Of a DNA stretch of 64,000 nucleotides, positions 15,736 to 22,975 are shown in pieces (the first letter of the stretch is position 1; each line of letters starts with the position of its first letter). Made by a program: the position numbers and the translations under genes. The notes beneath the pieces were generated by a model. It did not search any database. It was not told the DNA's origin and was given only the letters and a program-made list of their open reading frames with translations. Origin of the DNA: Deltaproteobacteria bacterium (GTDB lineage Bacteria; Myxococcota_A; Polyangia; GCA-2747355; JADLHG01); the NCBI GenBank assembly GCA_020848905.1, contig JADLHG010000033.1, positions 1-64,000 of the forward strand, written 5' to 3'.

Positions 15736-16719
15736 CTACTGGGGCTGCGGCGTGGGCGTGCTCGATGGCGTGCTCTTGGGAAACCGGCAGCCGAGGCCGT
15801 TCTTGCCGCCGTCGAAGTGATTCACGTCGAAGATCGTGCGACGGCTCTCGGTGCCCGTGATGGCCGGGGTCGCCTCGCACGGGGTGCAAGGCTGGCCGGG
15901 GCGGTCCCCCGGCTGGCCCCATTCCACGTAGAGCAGCGTGGCGCCGCGCCAGCCCGGCTCGGTCTTGCCGAGGTAGCGGTGCACCGCCGGCGACGAATCG
16001 ATGGCGCGCCGCCCGCCCTTGTCGGCCTGCTCGTAGCGCGCGCCAGGACCGCTGTCCTCGGCGAAGGCGACGATGCAGCGGCCGTTCTCCGTGTTCGTGA
16101 TGCGCAGGACCGCGCCGCAGCCGAAGCGCTGCGCGTCCGCGACGTAGAAGTACTCCGGGTGCGGGAAGTTCATCGTCTCGGCCGCGGGCTTGAGCTTCCC
16201 CTTGAGGTCGAAGAAGTAGCCCGAGACCGAGCCCACGACGGTGTTGACGTTGTACGAGACATGTCCCTTGGCCCAGGGGATCTGCGGCACGCGCGGATCG
16301 CTCTTTTTGCAGGTGTGCTTGAGCGGGGTCTGCCCGTCGGCGCAGCTCTTGGTGTGGATGTCGTAGAGGCAGCACCACCTCGTGTAGTGGGCCTGCAGCC
16401 CGCCGCAGGTGCTCATGCGGCCGTAGGTCTCCTTGTCCTCGGAGGTGCCGAAGCGGCCGATGTGATAGAAGCCGTCGGACGAGAGGTTCCAGTCCATCCA
16501 GTCGCAGGTGTCGGCCGGGAGGGGGGGCGAGGGCTCGATGCGCGGAGGTAGCGTGGCCAGGCAGCTGTATTGCGGTAGCCCCGGGCGGCCGTTGCCACCG
16601 TCGCGTGCGGGAGCGCCCGCGTCCTGAACCGAGCTCGTGTGGCGCTCGAGCTCGAGAGGGTCGCCGCAGCCGACGACCACCAGCGCGAGCCCGAGACCTG
16701 CGAACCTGACCTGCCGCAT
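15736..16719 (-). CDS. Secreted Cys-containing lipoprotein, unknown
   Basis: A 327-residue lipoprotein starting at the ATG at 16719 (ribosome site GAAGGAGAG). Lipobox VVVGCG at about residue 17, short Asp/Gly linker (DAGAPARDGGNG), then a compact domain with a dozen cysteines: CDWMDWN, STCGGLQ, RWCCLYD, KSCADG, HTCKKS, FGCGAV, GRCIVAF, CTPCEA, LGCRFP. The segment YFYVADAQRFGCGAVLRITN with GRCIVAFAEDSGPG recalls a double-psi beta-barrel (expansin/RlpA-like) fold, where a conserved Asp closes the domain (AEDSGPGA). That resemblance is suggestive only. Presumably acts at the cell surface or in the periplasm. It ends in a Ser/Thr/Pro tail. Confidence 0.6.
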   Translation of the reverse strand: MRQVRFAGLGLALVVVGCGDPLELERHTSSVQDAGAPARDGGNGRPGLPQYSCLATLPPRIEPSPPLPADTCDWMDWNLSSDGFYHIGRFGTSEDKETYGRMSTCGGLQAHYTRWCCLYDIHTKSCADGQTPLKHTCKKSDPRVPQIPWAKGHVSYNVNTVVGSVSGYFFDLKGKLKPAAETMNFPHPEYFYVADAQRFGCGAVLRITNTENGRCIVAFAEDSGPGARYEQADKGGRRAIDSSPAVHRYLGKTEPGWRGATLLYVEWGQPGDRPGQPCTPCEATPAITGTESRRTIFDVNHFDGGKNGLGCRFPKSTPSSTPTPQPQ

Positions 16720-17001
16720 CGAACGCTCTCCTTCTCCCGCGCGCACGCCTGCCCTCGTCGAGAGAGCCGGGAGCTCCTCGCAGGTGGCGTCGACGCGAGC
16801 GGTGTCTGAGGTCCGGCCTTGCACGGGTCGTGCCGTGCGCAGGGGTGGCCAGGGCGGTGGCGGCTCGTCGTGGCCGCGCGGACTTGGATTCGCCGCACGC
16901 GCCCCGGGGCTTGGGCTGGACACGCGGGCGTTCGGAGAGTTCGCGCACTCTCGGTCCAGTGCTCGTTGGAGAGAGGGCGCGGTAGGTCGATGCGCGGCGT
17001 G

Positions 17002-18021
17002 TCAGGTCGGGTCGGGCAGGAACCTGGGCTCGTCCCGAGCGCCGCGGAGGCGATCCCACCTGCGGACCAGCACGCCGCCGAGGCGGACGGCCGCGTAGGT
17101 GAACGGCACCGCGGCGATGACGTCCACGACGTAGTGATAGCGGAGGTACACCGTCGAGAAGATGAGGCCCGAGGCGATGGGGAGCAGGGCCCAGAACGTG
17201 GGGCGGTGCGAGCGCCAGGCGAAGAAGAGCGTGAGGAGCGTGATGCTCGTGTGGGCGCTCGGCATGCAGTCGTGCATGCGCCCCTCACCGGCGGCCAGGC
17301 AGTTCCGAATCGCGTCGAAGGTCCAGAGCCCCGAGAGGCCTTCGTGGTAGGGGGGAAAGAAGCGCGGGCCGACCACGGGAATCAAGAAGTACGTCGCATA
17401 CGAGCCATAGAAGGCGATCGAGATGATCGCGATCCCGTCGGCGAGGGGCTTCGTGCCGAGGCGCCGCATCATCTGGATGCCCGCGATGATCGGGAGGAAG
17501 TAGTACACGGCGTAGCAGATCTGAAGGTACTCGGAGAGGGCGGGGTGGTGAATCCAGGCCATGAAGCGGGCCGGAAGGTCGCCGAAGAGGGCGAAGTCCA
17601 GGCCCGCCACCTGGGCGTCGTACTCGCGCGGGTGAATGGCCGGCACGAGGGCGCCACACTCGAGGAAGAACAGGGTGAAGAAGGAGATCGGGTACCACTG
17701 GCGCGCGATCCAGAAGAAGCCGCGCTCAGCGCGCCGCATCGCGGGGCGTAAGAGCAGGATGGCCGTCATCGTCGCCATGTTGAGCGCAAGGTAGCGGGGG
17801 GCCTGCGGCAGGCCGCGGAGCGCCCAGGCGGCGACGATCATCAGGTCGAAGAAGAGGTGGGCCAGGAGCCACATCGCCTCGGCCAGGCGCACGTCGTTGC
17901 GCCGGCAGAACTCCCCCAGCCCGGAGAGCGGGCAGTCGAAGGCCGCCGGCGCGCTTCCTGCGGCGGACGCGGGCATGCCTCCGGTACTCGAGGTGTCGGT
18001 CGCCGCGGCGGGCTCTAACAT
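17002..18021 (-). CDS. PAP2-superfamily membrane phosphatase / IPC-synthase-like transferase
   Basis: A 339-residue multi-pass membrane protein (about six helices) of the lipid phosphatase/phosphotransferase superfamily in its inositolphosphorylceramide-synthase-like form. Motif C2 is DCMPSAHTS and motif C3 is YLRYHYVVDV, giving the catalytic His pair and Asp. Both lie late in the chain, as usual for the Aur1/PAP2_3 type. The preceding loop has the extended FLIPVVGPRFFPP segment also typical of it. Expected reaction: dephosphorylation of, or phospho-headgroup transfer to, a lipid (phosphatidate, diacylglycerol or ceramide) at the outer face of the inner membrane. Neighbours give no hint of the substrate. 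Start at ATG 18021, upstream site weak. Confidence 0.8.
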   Translation of the reverse strand: MLEPAAATDTSSTGGMPASAAGSAPAAFDCPLSGLGEFCRRNDVRLAEAMWLLAHLFFDLMIVAAWALRGLPQAPRYLALNMATMTAILLLRPAMRRAERGFFWIARQWYPISFFTLFFLECGALVPAIHPREYDAQVAGLDFALFGDLPARFMAWIHHPALSEYLQICYAVYYFLPIIAGIQMMRRLGTKPLADGIAIISIAFYGSYATYFLIPVVGPRFFPPYHEGLSGLWTFDAIRNCLAAGEGRMHDCMPSAHTSITLLTLFFAWRSHRPTFWALLPIASGLIFSTVYLRYHYVVDVIAAVPFTYAAVRLGGVLVRRWDRLRGARDEPRFLPDPT

Positions 18022-18317
18022 CCGGCGGGTGCTCTTCCGTCGTGCTCGGCGGCGTCGGTTTGACGTGGGTGACTGGGCCGTCTGGTTCCGAAGGACAGCG
18101 CCGCGAGCCGAAGAACTCTACCCGGGAAGGCGCATGCGGGGCAAGCGCGGCTGCGCAGGGCGCGGCTTGCTCTGCGTCAAGGAGCAGCGCCTCAAACTCG
18201 CACGATGCTGCGCGGACGCGCGGGAGGCGGACACTCGAGGTCTCCTGCGGCCGACGTCGGGCGACGTGGCCCGCCGTCGGGTACTAGGGTATCCTCCGCC
18301 CCGAGAGAGGTCACGCC

Positions 18318-19193
18318 ATGCGACGAATCCTTCGAATCGGTCGAGTTGCTGCTGCCGCGCTGCTCCTTCCCGCGGCGGCATGTACCAAGGAGGCGCCTCC
18401 TCGGGAGGCGCAGCCGTTCGTTCCTCCGGCGCCGTCGGCCGTTCCCGGGGCGCGCGGAGCCCCGATGGCGCACGGCTCTGCGGCCGACCCGCATGCGGGT
18501 ATGCCTGGCGCGGGTGGCGCGACGCCCGCAGGCCAGCCCGCAGCGCAGCCCGCAGGTCAGACCGTGTCCGGCACCGTGCTCGAGGCCTTCCCCGCGGCCG
18601 GGTACACCTATCTGCGGCTCAAGGCGACCGAGGGCGAGATCTGGGCCGCGGTGATGAAGGCCGAGATCAAGAAAGGGGCGGTCGTGCGCGTGACGAACGC
18701 GTCGCTCATGCGGAACTTCGCCAGCCGGACCCTGAACCGCACCTTCCCGGCGATCTACTTCGGCACGCTCGGCGACGGTGCGGGGGCTGCCGTGGCGCAG
18801 GCCCCCGCTTCGCCGGGGACACCGCCCAAGGGCGCTCCCGCTGCGAGCGGGCCCAAGGGGCCTCGGCTGCCGAAGGCCGAGGGCCCGACGGGGCGCACCG
18901 TGGCGGAGGTCTTCGCGCAGAAGGATCAGCTGAAGGAGAAGCCGGTCGCCGTGCGCGCGCGTGTGACGAAGTTCAACGCCAAGATTCTCGGCCGCAACTG
19001 GCTCCACGTCGAGGACGGTACGGGGAGCGCCGCTGGAAAGGACGGGGACCTCACTGTCACGACGGCCGACTTGGCGGAGGTGGGGGACGTGGTGCTCCTG
19101 CGCGGCGTGGTGCGCGTCGGCAAGGACTTCGGCGCGGGCTACAGCTACCCCGTCATGGTCGAGGGGGCCAAGCTCGAGCCCGCCAAGCGCTAG
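18318..19193 (+). CDS. Lipoprotein with two OB-fold-like domains (NrfJ-like)
   Basis: A 291-residue lipoprotein: signal with lipobox PAAAC (about residue 22), a Pro/Ala/Gly-rich linker to residue 80, then a first domain (about 84-150) beginning SGTVLEAFPAAGYTYLRL and ending NRTFPAIYFG, as in NrfJ-like periplasmic proteins. A second Pro/Lys linker follows, then a second OB-like domain (about 195-290) with TVAEVFAQKDQLKEK and WLHVEDGTG. The two halves look like related beta-barrels. In other bacteria NrfJ-like proteins sit near cytochrome maturation genes, but none is here. ATG 18318 follows GAGAGG. Function inferred only as periplasmic binding; no enzyme motif seen. Confidence 0.65.
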   Translation: MRRILRIGRVAAAALLLPAAACTKEAPPREAQPFVPPAPSAVPGARGAPMAHGSAADPHAGMPGAGGATPAGQPAAQPAGQTVSGTVLEAFPAAGYTYLRLKATEGEIWAAVMKAEIKKGAVVRVTNASLMRNFASRTLNRTFPAIYFGTLGDGAGAAVAQAPASPGTPPKGAPAASGPKGPRLPKAEGPTGRTVAEVFAQKDQLKEKPVAVRARVTKFNAKILGRNWLHVEDGTGSAAGKDGDLTVTTADLAEVGDVVLLRGVVRVGKDFGAGYSYPVMVEGAKLEPAKR

Positions 19194-19231
19194 CTGTGCT
19201 GGTCTGGCGCGGCATCTCCCGGTAGGCCTCC

Positions 19232-20257
19232 GTGTTGCGTCTCGCCTACATCGGCAACCACGAGGAGAGCCTCGAGCTTCTGCTCGCCGAGCGCTCCTTC
19301 GACGTGCGGGCGGTGAACCTGAACCCCGAGTTCCTGCGCCCGACGAGAAACCCGGCCGACGAGCTCTTCCGCCGTACGTATCGCACCCTCCGGGACCGCC
19401 CGCGCCTGCGCACCTCCGCGGTAGAGCTCGCCCTCCTTCGGGGGGCGGCGCCCTTCATGACGAGCCCTTTTCGCGACTACGTCGGCTACCTGGAGCGCGT
19501 CGCCCGGCGCGGCCTCGAGCTCGTGGACTTCGACCAGGCCGAGGAGGGCGCGCGGTACCTGCGCGAGCACGCGATCGACCTGCTCGTGGTGAACGACTGG
19601 TGGATGCTGGCCGGGGCTGTCGTGACGGCTCCCCGCCTCGGTGCGGTGAACGTGCACCCGTCGATCCTTCCAGCCTACCGGGGCTCGCTGCCGACCCTCT
19701 GGTCGCTCAAGAACGGAGATGCCGAGACGGCGGTGAGCTACATGCTGCTGTCGGCGGGCATGGACAACGGGCGTCTCATCGCGCAGCACCGTTTCCCGAT
19801 CGCTCGGACGCGCGACCCCCTCGACCTCGAGGCGCAGATCGACACCGTGATCCGGCGGACGCTCGTCGAGGACATCAAGGCCTACGCCGACGGTCGGCTT
19901 CGCCCCGTGCCCCAGCGCAAGGAGGGGGCGAGCAAGACGGCCAAGTACGACGCCTACCGGAAGATCGCCTGGAGGGAGGAGCGGGCGCGGGACGTGGTGA
20001 CCAAGATCCGGTACTACCCGCACATGTGGCCCACGCACTCGTGCTTCACGCTTCTCGACGGCGAGAGGCTCGACCTCTGGGAGGCAGCCCAGGCCGAGGG
20101 AGAGGCGCAGTTGCAGCCTGGGGAGTTCGAGGTCCGCCTGCCGCGACTCGTGATCCAGGCCTCCGACGGGGCCGTCTCGGTCAACCTGCTGTCGGGCCTT
20201 CGGGGAAAGGCGCTCGCCCGCATTCTTTGGCGGCGCCGAGGGCGCTTCGACGACTGA
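19232..20257 (+). CDS. Formyltransferase-family protein (Fmt/GART-like)
   Basis: A 341-residue protein, GTG start. The N-terminal formyltransferase Rossmann domain carries the catalytic set: Asn140 and His142 in NVHPSILPAYRG and Asp178 in GMDNG, with VVNDWW before it. This is the N10-formyl-tetrahydrofolate-dependent transfer signature shared by methionyl-tRNA formyltransferase, GAR transformylase and sugar formyltransferases. The length matches Fmt, but the N-terminus (YIGNHEESLELLL) and the inserted segment at 40-90 are not those of housekeeping Fmt, which is normally next to def. The C-terminal domain (about 230-330) is divergent. A sugar- or amino-group formyltransferase is therefore as likely as tRNA formylation. 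It follows the lipoprotein gene by 38 bases. Confidence 0.75.
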   Translation: MLRLAYIGNHEESLELLLAERSFDVRAVNLNPEFLRPTRNPADELFRRTYRTLRDRPRLRTSAVELALLRGAAPFMTSPFRDYVGYLERVARRGLELVDFDQAEEGARYLREHAIDLLVVNDWWMLAGAVVTAPRLGAVNVHPSILPAYRGSLPTLWSLKNGDAETAVSYMLLSAGMDNGRLIAQHRFPIARTRDPLDLEAQIDTVIRRTLVEDIKAYADGRLRPVPQRKEGASKTAKYDAYRKIAWREERARDVVTKIRYYPHMWPTHSCFTLLDGERLDLWEAAQAEGEAQLQPGEFEVRLPRLVIQASDGAVSVNLLSGLRGKALARILWRRRGRFDD

Positions 20258-20393
20258 GGGCCCCTGAAGGGTTCCGCGGTCGGAAACGCTGCCGAACGGC
20301 GGGGCGGGGTCGGGGGGGAACGACCTTCGCCCCGGCCGTTCGACTGCACCAGGAAAGATACGCGGGGCTCGGCCGGTGACAGCTTCGGCGCCT

Positions 20394-20408
20394 GGGACAG
20401 TTTGTCCC
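20394..20408. promoter_or_regulatory. Inverted repeat GGGACA-N3-TGTCCC
   Basis: A perfect six-base inverted repeat (20394-20399 and 20403-20408) 14 bases past the stop codon of the LysR gene. The same half-site pair, in the reverse order and with a six-base spacer, occurs at the LysR start (21368-21385). It may be an operator or part of a transcript-end hairpin. Confidence 0.4.
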
Positions 20409-20421
20409 ATAAACAGGACAA

Positions 20422-21366
20422 TTACGTCGGGGCGACTCCGGCGGGCGCCGGGCCGCGCGTGGCCTCGAGTGGATCCCATGGTGGCGGCGTGAAGCGTGCG
20501 CTCAGGAAGTCGACGAAGGACTTCACCTTCGGCGACAGGTGGCGTGCGCTGGGGAAGAGCAGGCTGAGCGGCGTCGGCGGAGGCTCGAAAGGTTCGAGCA
20601 CCGTGCGCAGCCGACCCTCGGCGGCGAGTCGGGCGCCGATGAAGCCGGGCATCCGCGCGATCCCTTGGTCGGCGAGGGCCAGCTCGCGCAGCACGAAGAA
20701 GCTGTTGGCGACGGCCCGGGGCTCGACCGCGACCTGGAGCTGCCGCCGGCGGTCCTGGAAGGCCCAGCTCTGGGGGCTCGCGGTGGCCGCGTAGACCAGG
20801 CAGTGGTGTTGCAGCAGGTCGGTCGGGTGTCGCGGGATCCCTCGGGCCTGCAGGTAGGCCGGGCTCGCGAAGAGCTGCACGCGCGCCTCTCCCAGGCGGC
20901 GCGCCACGAGGGATGAGTCGGGCAGGTGTCCCGCCCGTAGCGCGAGGTCGAAGCCTTCCTCGATGATGTTCACGGCGCGGTCGGAGAGATCCACGGCGAT
21001 GGTCAGGGCCGGGTACTGGCGCATGTACTCCGCTACCAGCGCGCCGAAGAAGAGGTGACCGAGCGCCACCGGGACGCTGATGCGGAGCTGGCCGCGCGGC
21101 TCGGTCTGCAGCTCGTCGACGGTTCGCTCGGCTCGCTGGAGCGCGCTGACGGCGGGGGCGACCTGGCGGTAGTAGGCCGCGCCCACCTCGGTCAGGCGGA
21201 GCCGCCGCGTCGTGCGCTCGAGCAGTCGCGCGCCGAGGCGGTCCTCCAGGTCCTGCACCTTGCGGCTGACGTTCGACTTGGGGAGTCCGAGCTCCTTCGC
21301 GGCCCCCCGGAAGCTTCCGACGTCCACTACCCGAACGAAGGCGAGGACTCCGTTGAAATCGGCCAT
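20422..21366 (-). CDS. LysR-family transcriptional regulator
   Basis: A 314-residue LysR-type regulator. The winged helix-turn-helix (residues 4-63) has SFRGAAKELGLPKSNVSRKV and LLERTTRRLRLTEVG. The effector domain (about 90-300) has the two-lobe periplasmic-binding layout, and the chain is of the CrgA-like subgroup by the RISVPVALGHLFFG strand and the RLLGEA/LPDSSLVAR segment. The ATG at 21366 follows an AGGAGGGACAG ribosome site that is itself inside an inverted repeat, so autoregulation is plausible. It faces no divergent target: upstream is a lipoprotein gene on the same strand and downstream is the convergent formyltransferase. The regulated genes and the ligand cannot be told. Confidence 0.92.
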   Translation of the reverse strand: MADFNGVLAFVRVVDVGSFRGAAKELGLPKSNVSRKVQDLEDRLGARLLERTTRRLRLTEVGAAYYRQVAPAVSALQRAERTVDELQTEPRGQLRISVPVALGHLFFGALVAEYMRQYPALTIAVDLSDRAVNIIEEGFDLALRAGHLPDSSLVARRLGEARVQLFASPAYLQARGIPRHPTDLLQHHCLVYAATASPQSWAFQDRRRQLQVAVEPRAVANSFFVLRELALADQGIARMPGFIGARLAAEGRLRTVLEPFEPPPTPLSLLFPSARHLSPKVKSFVDFLSARFTPPPWDPLEATRGPAPAGVAPT

Positions 21367-21367
21367 C

Positions 21368-21385
21368 TGTCCCTCCTGCGGGACA
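21368..21385. promoter_or_regulatory. Inverted repeat TGTCCC-N6-GGGACA over the LysR ribosome site
   Basis: A perfect six-base inverted repeat beginning two bases upstream of the LysR start codon and covering its Shine-Dalgarno. A bound protein, or an mRNA hairpin, would block translation or transcription start. Its half-sites match those at 20394-20408. Confidence 0.45.
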
Positions 21386-21387
21386 GT

Positions 21388-21416
21388 CTAACCGATAGCC
21401 ACCCGCGATCGGTTAG
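21388..21416. promoter_or_regulatory. Nine-base inverted repeat CTAACCGAT-N11-ATCGGTTAG
   Basis: Perfect nine-base arms (21388-21396, 21408-21416) with an 11-base spacer, in the 54-base gap between the Cys-rich lipoprotein stop and the LysR start. The arms are AT-richer than the surroundings and there is no T-run on either strand, so a dimer operator is favoured over an intrinsic terminator. It is a good candidate LysR autoregulatory site. Confidence 0.55.
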
Positions 21417-21420
21417 GCCA

Positions 21421-21957
21421 TCAGCACTTCTGTCCGTTGCAGGCGGTGTTCTCCCCGACGCACTTGCTCTGCACGCAGGTCTTGCACGCCGGGGTCGGGC
21501 CCCCCGAGCAGTCCAGAAAGCACTTGGTGCTCACGCAGCCGTAGAGCGTGCCGTAGACCGACTGGGCGGCAGCGCACCCCTTCTTCTTGCAGTCGTCGGA
21601 ACACTTGATGAGGCAGGCGAGCTTGCCGAGCCCCGAGCAGCCCTGCGCGCAGGTATCCGAGCAGGTCCCGATCTCCGCGCAGGAGAGAGCCTTGCCCCCG
21701 TCCCCCGTGGGCTTGGACCCGTCCGCCCTGGGTGCCGCCCCGTCGCTCCGCGGCGCGGCGCTGTCGCTCGAGGGTTGACCCTGGTCGGCGGGGGTTCCGC
21801 CGTCCCGCGTGGGCGAGGAGGCATCGCCGGCGGGCGTTCCTCCGCTGTCCGCGGTCGCGGTGGAGCCGGTGTCCGGCGTGGAGCTGCCGCTCCCGGAGCA
21901 GGCTGCGCCTCCGAGCGCGATCGCGAAGGTGATGGAAGCTAGGCAAGACGTACGCAT
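21421..21957 (-). CDS. Cys-rich secreted lipoprotein
   Basis: A 178-residue lipoprotein starting at ATG 21957 (ribosome site CGGAG). Lipobox GGAAC near residue 20, a long Thr/Asp/Ser/Gly linker (about 22-88) with TADSGG- and RDGG-type units, then a 90-residue domain with 16 cysteines arranged in a regular pattern (CSDTCAQGC, CLIKCSDDC, CVSTKCFLDC, CKTCVQSKC). The spacing repeats roughly every 30 residues, suggesting two or three disulfide-bonded helical hairpins. The domain type is common in myxobacterial lipoproteins but has no known job. Likely exposed on the outer membrane. It precedes the LysR gene by 54 bases on the same strand. Confidence 0.75.
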   Translation of the reverse strand: MRTSCLASITFAIALGGAACSGSGSSTPDTGSTATADSGGTPAGDASSPTRDGGTPADQGQPSSDSAAPRSDGAAPRADGSKPTGDGGKALSCAEIGTCSDTCAQGCSGLGKLACLIKCSDDCKKKGCAAAQSVYGTLYGCVSTKCFLDCSGGPTPACKTCVQSKCVGENTACNGQKC

Positions 21958-22135
21958 GAGCTGACTCCGTATAGAAGACCGATGAGGGCTGTCGGGCGGC
22001 ATCCTGCCGACGAACCGCCGGGGCGTCAACTGCGCCTCGGTGAAGGGGTGTGATCTCGGACCGTCGGTCAAGGGTGAGGCGGGGAGGGGTGTGCAACCAC
22101 AGACATCCTCTTGACACTTCTGCCCACGGACATTC

Positions 22136-22163
22136 TTGACATCAGACCCGCTGAGGCTAATAT
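22136..22163 (+). promoter_or_regulatory. Consensus sigma-70 promoter for the RayT-like gene
   Basis: TTGACA at 22136-22141, a 16-base spacer and TAATAT at 22158-22163, just upstream of the transposase gene. It is nearly perfect to the housekeeping consensus and the local AT content is far above the window average. A second TTGACA is present at 22111-22116, 25 bases upstream. Confidence 0.7.
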
Positions 22164-22169
22164 TAGCCT
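22154..22169. promoter_or_regulatory. 16-bp perfect palindrome overlapping the -10 box
   Basis: AGGCTAATATTAGCCT, perfectly self-complementary, covers the -10 hexamer of the promoter described at 22136-22163. This is the geometry of a repressor operator or of a self-binding transposase site. It begins nine bases before the first ATG of the transposase frame ends the leader. Confidence 0.6.
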
Positions 22170-22177
22170 TATTCATG

Positions 22178-22924
22178 ATGGCACGGAAACGCGAATCCTC
22201 CTCGGGCGGTGCCTGGTCTTCTGGCACACGTTCGCCGGCGGGTTCAGCGAGGCAGCTTCCACTGCCGATGCGGGAAGCGAAGGGCTGGGGCGGGAAGCGG
22301 AAGGGTGCGGGCCGGAATAAACAGCCGGGCAGCGGCCTCCCCCATCGGGCGCGACCGCTCCTCGCGAGCCGGTTTCCGGTGCACGTGACGATGAAGGTCG
22401 TGTCAGACCTGCCCAACCTGCGCGCCAAGCCGCAGCTCCGGGTGATCGAGGGCGCATTTCGGGCGGCGCTCGGCTGCCACGGGCTCAATCTCGCGCACTA
22501 CTCGATCCAGAAGAACCACCTGCACCTCATCACCGAGGCCAAAGACCGGGACGTCCTGATGAAGGGGCTCAGGGGCCTGGCGATTCGCCTCGCCCGGCGA
22601 CTCAACGACCGCCTCGGGCGCCACGGGCGGGTCTTCGCCGACCGCTACCACCAGCGCATCTTGAAAACGCCGAGCGAGACGAAGCAAGCCGTCGCCTATG
22701 TGCTCCAGAACCGACGGAAGCACTGCGCAGAGCGCGGCAAGTGGGTGCCCCGGCGTGAGCTCGATCCGTGCTCCTCGGCACGCTATCTCAAGGACGGCTG
22801 GAAGGACGTCGCGCCGGTGCCGCCCTCGGGAGAGCCTACGGTCGGCGAGCCACGAACCTGGCTCTTGCACACGGGCTGGAAGCTTCGAGGGAAGCTGCGT
22901 ACGGACGAAGTTCCGGGACGCTGA
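22178..22924 (+). CDS. REP-associated tyrosine transposase-like protein (Y1, IS200-type domain)
   Basis: About 248 residues from ATG 22178 (an ATG at 22175 and one at 22268 are also possible). After a basic GWGGKRKGAGRN segment, the Y1 transposase domain begins with LASRFPVHVTMKV and carries the HUH motif KNHLHLI, RVFADRYHQ and the presumed nucleophile tyrosine in AVAYVLQN. This is the RayT type, a domesticated relative of IS200/IS605 transposases known to nick REP hairpins in other bacteria. It is a single gene with no partner orfB. The strong promoter, palindromic operator and a flanking hairpin at 22943-22975 suggest a self-regulated element. Residues are intact, so it may be active. Confidence 0.8.
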   Translation: MARKRESSSGGAWSSGTRSPAGSARQLPLPMREAKGWGGKRKGAGRNKQPGSGLPHRARPLLASRFPVHVTMKVVSDLPNLRAKPQLRVIEGAFRAALGCHGLNLAHYSIQKNHLHLITEAKDRDVLMKGLRGLAIRLARRLNDRLGRHGRVFADRYHQRILKTPSETKQAVAYVLQNRRKHCAERGKWVPRRELDPCSSARYLKDGWKDVAPVPPSGEPTVGEPRTWLLHTGWKLRGKLRTDEVPGR

Positions 22925-22942
22925 GCTTCGAGAGGACGGCGC

Positions 22943-22975
22943 GCCGTAGGCGGCCAAGGTGTCCAGGCCTACGGC
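22943..22975. repeat. Inverted repeat between convergent genes (possible REP-like hairpin or terminator)
   Basis: Perfect arms GCCGTAGG (22943-22950) and CCTACGGC (22968-22975) with a 17-base loop. It begins 18 bases after the RayT-like stop and overlaps the stop codon of the convergent caspase-like gene. It could end both transcripts or be the structured DNA target of the transposase; there is no T-run. Confidence 0.5.
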
